From positions 3,472,001 through 3,536,000 of the forward strand of contig NZ_CP096882.1 of NCBI RefSeq assembly GCF_023273875.1: 64,000 nt of DNA, given 5' to 3'. How positions within the stretch are numbered: position 1 is the stretch's first letter; every line of letters starts with the position of its first letter. Source of the DNA: Pseudarthrobacter sp. SSS035 (lineage in GTDB: Bacteria; Actinomycetota; Actinomycetes; Actinomycetales; Micrococcaceae). Under the pieces are notes generated by a model. The model made no database searches, was not told the DNA's origin, and saw nothing but the letters and a program-made list of their open reading frames with translations. The position numbers and the translations under genes were made by a program. This document shows positions 62,119-64,000 of the stretch, piece by piece.

Positions 62119-63471
62119 ATGCCCCCCGCAATAAGCAGCCCACCTGAGTCCGCACGAGCCAGCCAGGCCACCGCCCTGCACGCCGACGTGGCCGTCATCG
62201 GCGGCGGAGTCATCGGCCACGCCATAGCCTGGGAAGTCCGGCGGTCCGGCCGTTCGGTCGTGCTGATCGATGATGCTCCCGGCAACGGCGCCAGCTGGGC
62301 AGCCGCCGGCATGCTGGCCCCTGTGAGCGAACTGCACTACCAGGAGGAAGACCTCCTTGAGCTGATGCTGGCATCCTCCGGCCTGTGGCCTGCCTTTGCG
62401 GCGGACCTCGCCCTGGCCGGGGCTGGCGATACCGGATATCTGACGACGCCGACCCTGGCCATCGGCGCGGACGCTGCGGACCGCCGGGCACTGATGGACC
62501 TCCGGGCCGTGCAGCAGGCCAGCGGCCTGGTGGTGGAACCCCTGACTGTCCGTGAGGCCAGGACCAGGGAATCCCTGCTCAGCCCGGCCATATCCTGCGC
62601 CCTGGACATCCCCGCCGACCACCAGGTGGATCCACGGAAACTCGTGGCGTGCCTCCAGGAAGTCCTGGCCATCCACGAACCGGGAGCAGGAACAGCCGTG
62701 GCAGGTGCCCGCGCGGGATTCGCCGTTGACCAACGTGCCGCTGCCCTGCTCTGGGAGGGCGGCCGCGTCATCGGCGTGAGGCTCGCCCACGGCGGAACTG
62801 TCCAGGCCAAGGAGACCATCGTGGCCAACGGATTGCAGGCGGCGTCGCTGGAGGGCCTGCCGGGTGGACTGCATTTGCCCCTGCGGCCCGTCTACGGTGA
62901 CATCCTGCGGCTGGCTGTTCCGCGGCACCTGCGCCCGCTCCTCACCTCCACTGTCCGCGGAATGGTCCATGGTGTGCCGGTCTATATCGTTCCCCGGCGG
63001 GACGGCACGGTGGTGATCGGGGCTACGCAGCGAGAAGACGCGCTCGCCGGGTCGGGCGAAGCCGCTGTCTCGGCGGGCGGCGTCTACCAGTTGCTGCGTG
63101 ACGCCCAGGTCCTGGTGCCGGCCGTCTCGGAGCTTGAACTCCTGGAATGCACGGCACGGGCAAGACCGGCGACCCCGGACAATGCGCCTCTCCTCGGCCG
63201 CGTACCGGTTTCCGCGCTAACGCCACGGAGGGGGAACACGGCGAACATTGCCGGGCTGATGGTTGCCACCGGATTCTTCCGACACGGAGTGCTGCTGGCT
63301 CCGGCGGCGGCGGCCATCTGCCGGGACCTGCTGGACGGCCGGACGGACCCGCGATGGGGGGCCCTCAGCCCGGCCCGCTTTTCAGGAAAGCACCACGTAG
63401 CCGGCACACAGTCCCCAGACAAGGACATCAGCAGCACGAAGGACCTCGACCCACAGAAGGAATCAGCATGA
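62119..63471 (+). CDS. thiO: Glycine oxidase ThiO
   Basis: The 450-residue FAD-dependent amine oxidase of the DAO family has the dinucleotide motif VIGGGVIGHAIAWEV at residues 26-40 and TRARPATPDNAPLLG in the C-terminal FAD region. It oxidises glycine to dehydroglycine for thiazole formation. The start lies just after the TPP riboswitch. Its stop overlaps the thiS start (ATGA at 63468). The C-terminal 60 residues beyond the fold are polar and probably flexible. Confidence 0.93.
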   Translation: MPPAISSPPESARASQATALHADVAVIGGGVIGHAIAWEVRRSGRSVVLIDDAPGNGASWAAAGMLAPVSELHYQEEDLLELMLASSGLWPAFAADLALAGAGDTGYLTTPTLAIGADAADRRALMDLRAVQQASGLVVEPLTVREARTRESLLSPAISCALDIPADHQVDPRKLVACLQEVLAIHEPGAGTAVAGARAGFAVDQRAAALLWEGGRVIGVRLAHGGTVQAKETIVANGLQAASLEGLPGGLHLPLRPVYGDILRLAVPRHLRPLLTSTVRGMVHGVPVYIVPRRDGTVVIGATQREDALAGSGEAAVSAGGVYQLLRDAQVLVPAVSELELLECTARARPATPDNAPLLGRVPVSALTPRRGNTANIAGLMVATGFFRHGVLLAPAAAAICRDLLDGRTDPRWGALSPARFSGKHHVAGTQSPDKDISSTKDLDPQKESA

Positions 63472-63704
63472 ACATCACCCTCAACGGCTCGCGCCATTCC
63501 GTGGCGGACGACGCCTCCATCACCACCCTCATCAGCCAGATCACTGGCCGTCCCCTCGCGGCCAACGGCCAGGCAACAGACGGGCAGAAACTCGGCGTCG
63601 CCGTCGCCCATAACTCCGAAGTAGTACCCCGCAGCCAGTGGTTCGTCACGGCGCTCGCCGAAGGTGACGACGTCGAACTGGTCACAGCAGTCCAGGGAGG
63701 CTGA
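63468..63704 (+). CDS. thiS: Sulfur carrier protein ThiS
   Basis: The 78-residue ubiquitin-like carrier ends in the required Gly-Gly, whose C-terminus becomes the thiocarboxylate that gives sulfur to the thiazole. It is about ten residues longer than typical ThiS because of an insert around ANGQATDGQKLG. It is translationally coupled to thiO by ATGA and lies 4 bp before thiG. Confidence 0.93.
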   Translation: MNITLNGSRHSVADDASITTLISQITGRPLAANGQATDGQKLGVAVAHNSEVVPRSQWFVTALAEGDDVELVTAVQGG

Positions 63705-63708
63705 CACC

Positions 63709-64000
63709 ATGACAGTAACCAGCAACATCAGCACACATAACCGTCCCGAGGGCGCAGACAGGCTGGTCATCGACGGCGTCGAGCTCGGCTCCCGCCTCAT
63801 CATGGGCACCGGTGGCGCCCCCAGCCTCGACGGGCTGGGCGCCGCCCTGCTGGCGTCCGGAACCGAGCTGACCACGGTGGCCATGCGCCGCTATTCGCCG
63901 GCTGAATCGGGGTCCCTTTTCCAGCTCCTGGTGGACCACGGGATCCGGATCCTGCCCAACACCGCCGGCTGCTTCACCGCCCGGGACGCGGTCATGACGG
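63709..64000 (+). CDS. thiG: Thiazole synthase, partial (runs off window end)
   Basis: The first 97 codons of ThiG are present: DRLVIDGVELGSRLIMGTGG opens the barrel, and LPNTAGCFTARDAV is the conserved segment. The enzyme condenses deoxyxylulose phosphate, dehydroglycine and ThiS-thiocarboxylate. The Schiff-base lysine lies in the visible or following part but was not traced. GGGAGGCTGACACC is a strong SD. Confidence 0.95.
   Translation, partial: MTVTSNISTHNRPEGADRLVIDGVELGSRLIMGTGGAPSLDGLGAALLASGTELTTVAMRRYSPAESGSLFQLLVDHGIRILPNTAGCFTARDAVMT

Overview
The window is a stretch of a high-GC actinobacterial chromosome, most likely from the Micrococcaceae (Arthrobacter/Pseudarthrobacter type). 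This rests on the GC-rich coding style, the many GTG/TTG starts, the actinobacterial form of DapD, DUF3117, a 7Fe ferredoxin beside DapC, and a gene order that, from memory, follows Mycobacterium tuberculosis from about Rv1107c to Rv1238. I see no rRNA, tRNA, CRISPR array, phage or complete insertion sequence. No intergenic gap exceeds about 300 bp.

Layout. 1-4 kb: an MFS exporter (cut by the window edge) divergent from a LysR regulator, an N-acetylglucosamine-kinase-like ATPase and a pirin. 4.2-7.7 kb: a complete compatible-solute (glycine betaine/choline type) ABC importer operon. 7.8-10 kb: an AlaA-like aminotransferase and a PPK2 kinase. 10.1-16.2 kb: xseB-xseA, a membrane protein, ispH, rmuC and ychF. 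16.4-17.1 kb: a small lower-GC DUF1877-type gene that abuts a truncated luciferase-like monooxygenase remnant, the one clear scar of gene gain in the window. 17.2-24.7 kb: an LpqW-like binding protein and a dpp-type peptide importer with a fused double ATPase. 24.8-31.3 kb: an SGNH lipoprotein, typA, a small SH3-like protein, ferredoxin, dapC and citrate synthase. 31.4-37 kb: galE, a TetR regulator, an unknown protein, a lysozyme-like protein, and divergent dapD/dapE. 37-40.4 kb: gluABCD glutamate importer. 40.5-43.4 kb: a LOG-family protein, a DivIVA-like protein, a PIG-V-like mannosyltransferase and DUF3117. 43.4-50.6 kb: O-methyltransferase, ECF sigma factor (SigE-like), zinc-type anti-sigma, TatB, Mrp, DUF1003, an MgtE_N/CBS protein and a stress-type membrane protein. 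50.7-54 kb: a sugar ABC importer (binding protein plus two permeases, no ATPase). 54.2-61.1 kb: Xaa-Pro aminopeptidase, PHP phosphoesterase, orphan DNA methyltransferase, DEAD-box helicase and an RNB ribonuclease. 61.2-64 kb: thiE divergent from a TPP-riboswitch-controlled thiOSG operon that runs off the end.

How the genes work together. Three diaminopimelate/lysine pathway genes (dapC, dapD, dapE) lie within 9 kb of a glutamate importer. The sigma factor, its HxxxCxxC anti-sigma and TatB form an envelope-stress group. The thiamine genes make the thiazole half and couple it to the pyrimidine half. A recurring regulatory theme is leaderless transcription: at least 15 genes have a TANNNT hexamer 6-8 nt in front of the GTG/ATG and no Shine-Dalgarno.

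I did not find a convincing undescribed defence or biosynthetic system. The most interesting items are the insertion junction at 16966, the alternative pairing in the DUF3117 leader, the divergent leaderless dapD/dapE promoter, the operator over the sugar-transporter promoter, the one-sided riboswitch control at thiE/thiO, and the orphan beta-class methyltransferase.
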